Shown in pieces: positions 21,119 to 21,174 of a stretch of DNA of 21,174 bases. The stretch covers positions 1 through 21,174 of the forward strand of contig DVHW01000107.1 of the NCBI GenBank assembly GCA_018711785.1, read 5' to 3'. The translations under genes were made by a program, and so were the position numbers. The DNA comes from Candidatus Galloscillospira excrementavium. Lineage in GTDB: Bacteria > Bacillota > Clostridia > Oscillospirales > Oscillospiraceae. The first letter of the stretch is position 1; every line of letters starts with the position of its first letter. The notes under the pieces were generated by a model. The model searched no databases. It was not told the origin of the DNA and saw only the letters and a program-made list of their open reading frames with translations.

Positions 21119-21174
21119 TCAGCTTTTCCGGCCTTCCCGCTCTGTCCGCAGCTCCTCCGCCTGCTCCCGGTACA
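21119..21174 (-). CDS. C-terminal end of an upstream gene (partial; possibly phage portal)
   Basis: Seventeen codons, YREQAEELRTEREGRKS, run from the window edge to a TGA at 21119-21121. The charged helical end with a stop, on the same strand and upstream of the protease, fits the C-terminus of a portal or other head gene of this operon. The identity rests on PBSX gene order (portal before protease) and not on sequence similarity. The gene starts beyond the window. Confidence 0.4.
   Translation of the reverse strand, partial: YREQAEELRTEREGRKS

Noticed and set aside
1..21174. CRISPR arrays, tRNA or rRNA genes, insertion sequences
   Set aside because: No regularly spaced repeats, cloverleaf-like segments, ribosomal RNA stretches, transposase genes or terminal inverted repeats were seen on reading both strands.

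Overview
The window is very GC-rich bacterial chromosomal DNA (strong G/C preference at third codon positions) carrying a host recG operon, pyruvate carboxylase, a PadR/HAAS-domain envelope operon and a Firmicutes PBSX-type phage structural module. This combination suggests an anaerobic gut Firmicute of the Oscillospiraceae (Flavonifractor/Lawsonibacter-like). The assignment is an inference from gene content and protein style, not from a marker search.

Layout. (1) 16-3001, minus strand: recG, a GNAT acetyltransferase and a C_GCAxxG_C_C family protein form a short operon read from a promoter at 3034-3062. (2) 3002-3371: a divergent regulatory region with a consensus pyc promoter whose -35 box lies in an 11-bp inverted repeat, and a leader hairpin that could attenuate. 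(3) 3372-6815, plus strand: full-length single-chain pyruvate carboxylase. (4) 6833-10332, plus strand: a PadR repressor gene behind a 21-bp perfect palindrome that contains its own promoter, followed by two tandem copies of a gene pair (HAAS-domain membrane protein plus one-helix exported-domain protein). (5) 10347-10386: a strong terminator shared by two convergent operons. (6) 10469-21174, minus strand: a compact myovirus-type structural operon resembling B. subtilis PBSX. In transcription order it holds the tail end of an upstream gene, prohead protease, decoration-like protein, major capsid, two head-tail connector proteins, tail completion protein, tail sheath, tail tube, tail assembly chaperone with a -1 frameshift product, an unrecognised 200-residue protein, LysM baseplate protein, hub, OB-fold spike-like protein, gp25-like protein, baseplate J and a YmfQ-like baseplate protein.

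The phage operon is notable for what it lacks. No long tape-measure gene sits between the chaperone and the LysM gene, and no tail fibre, holin or endolysin follows the baseplate genes; the operon stops at a terminator facing a host operon. Most junctions overlap by 1-4 bases, indicating translational coupling. Codon usage matches the host genes. Together this suggests an old, possibly domesticated headed contractile particle (PBSX-like or gene-transfer-agent-like) rather than a recent complete prophage, although terminase, portal and any integrase would lie outside the window.

The best-supported non-gene signals are a programmed -1 frameshift site (correctly phased A7 slippery run plus a 10+5 bp stem-loop four bases downstream), the palindromic PadR promoter/operator that could also terminate pyc transcription, and two copies of a structured repeat with compensatory stem changes, one at the 3' end of the phage operon and one inside it.
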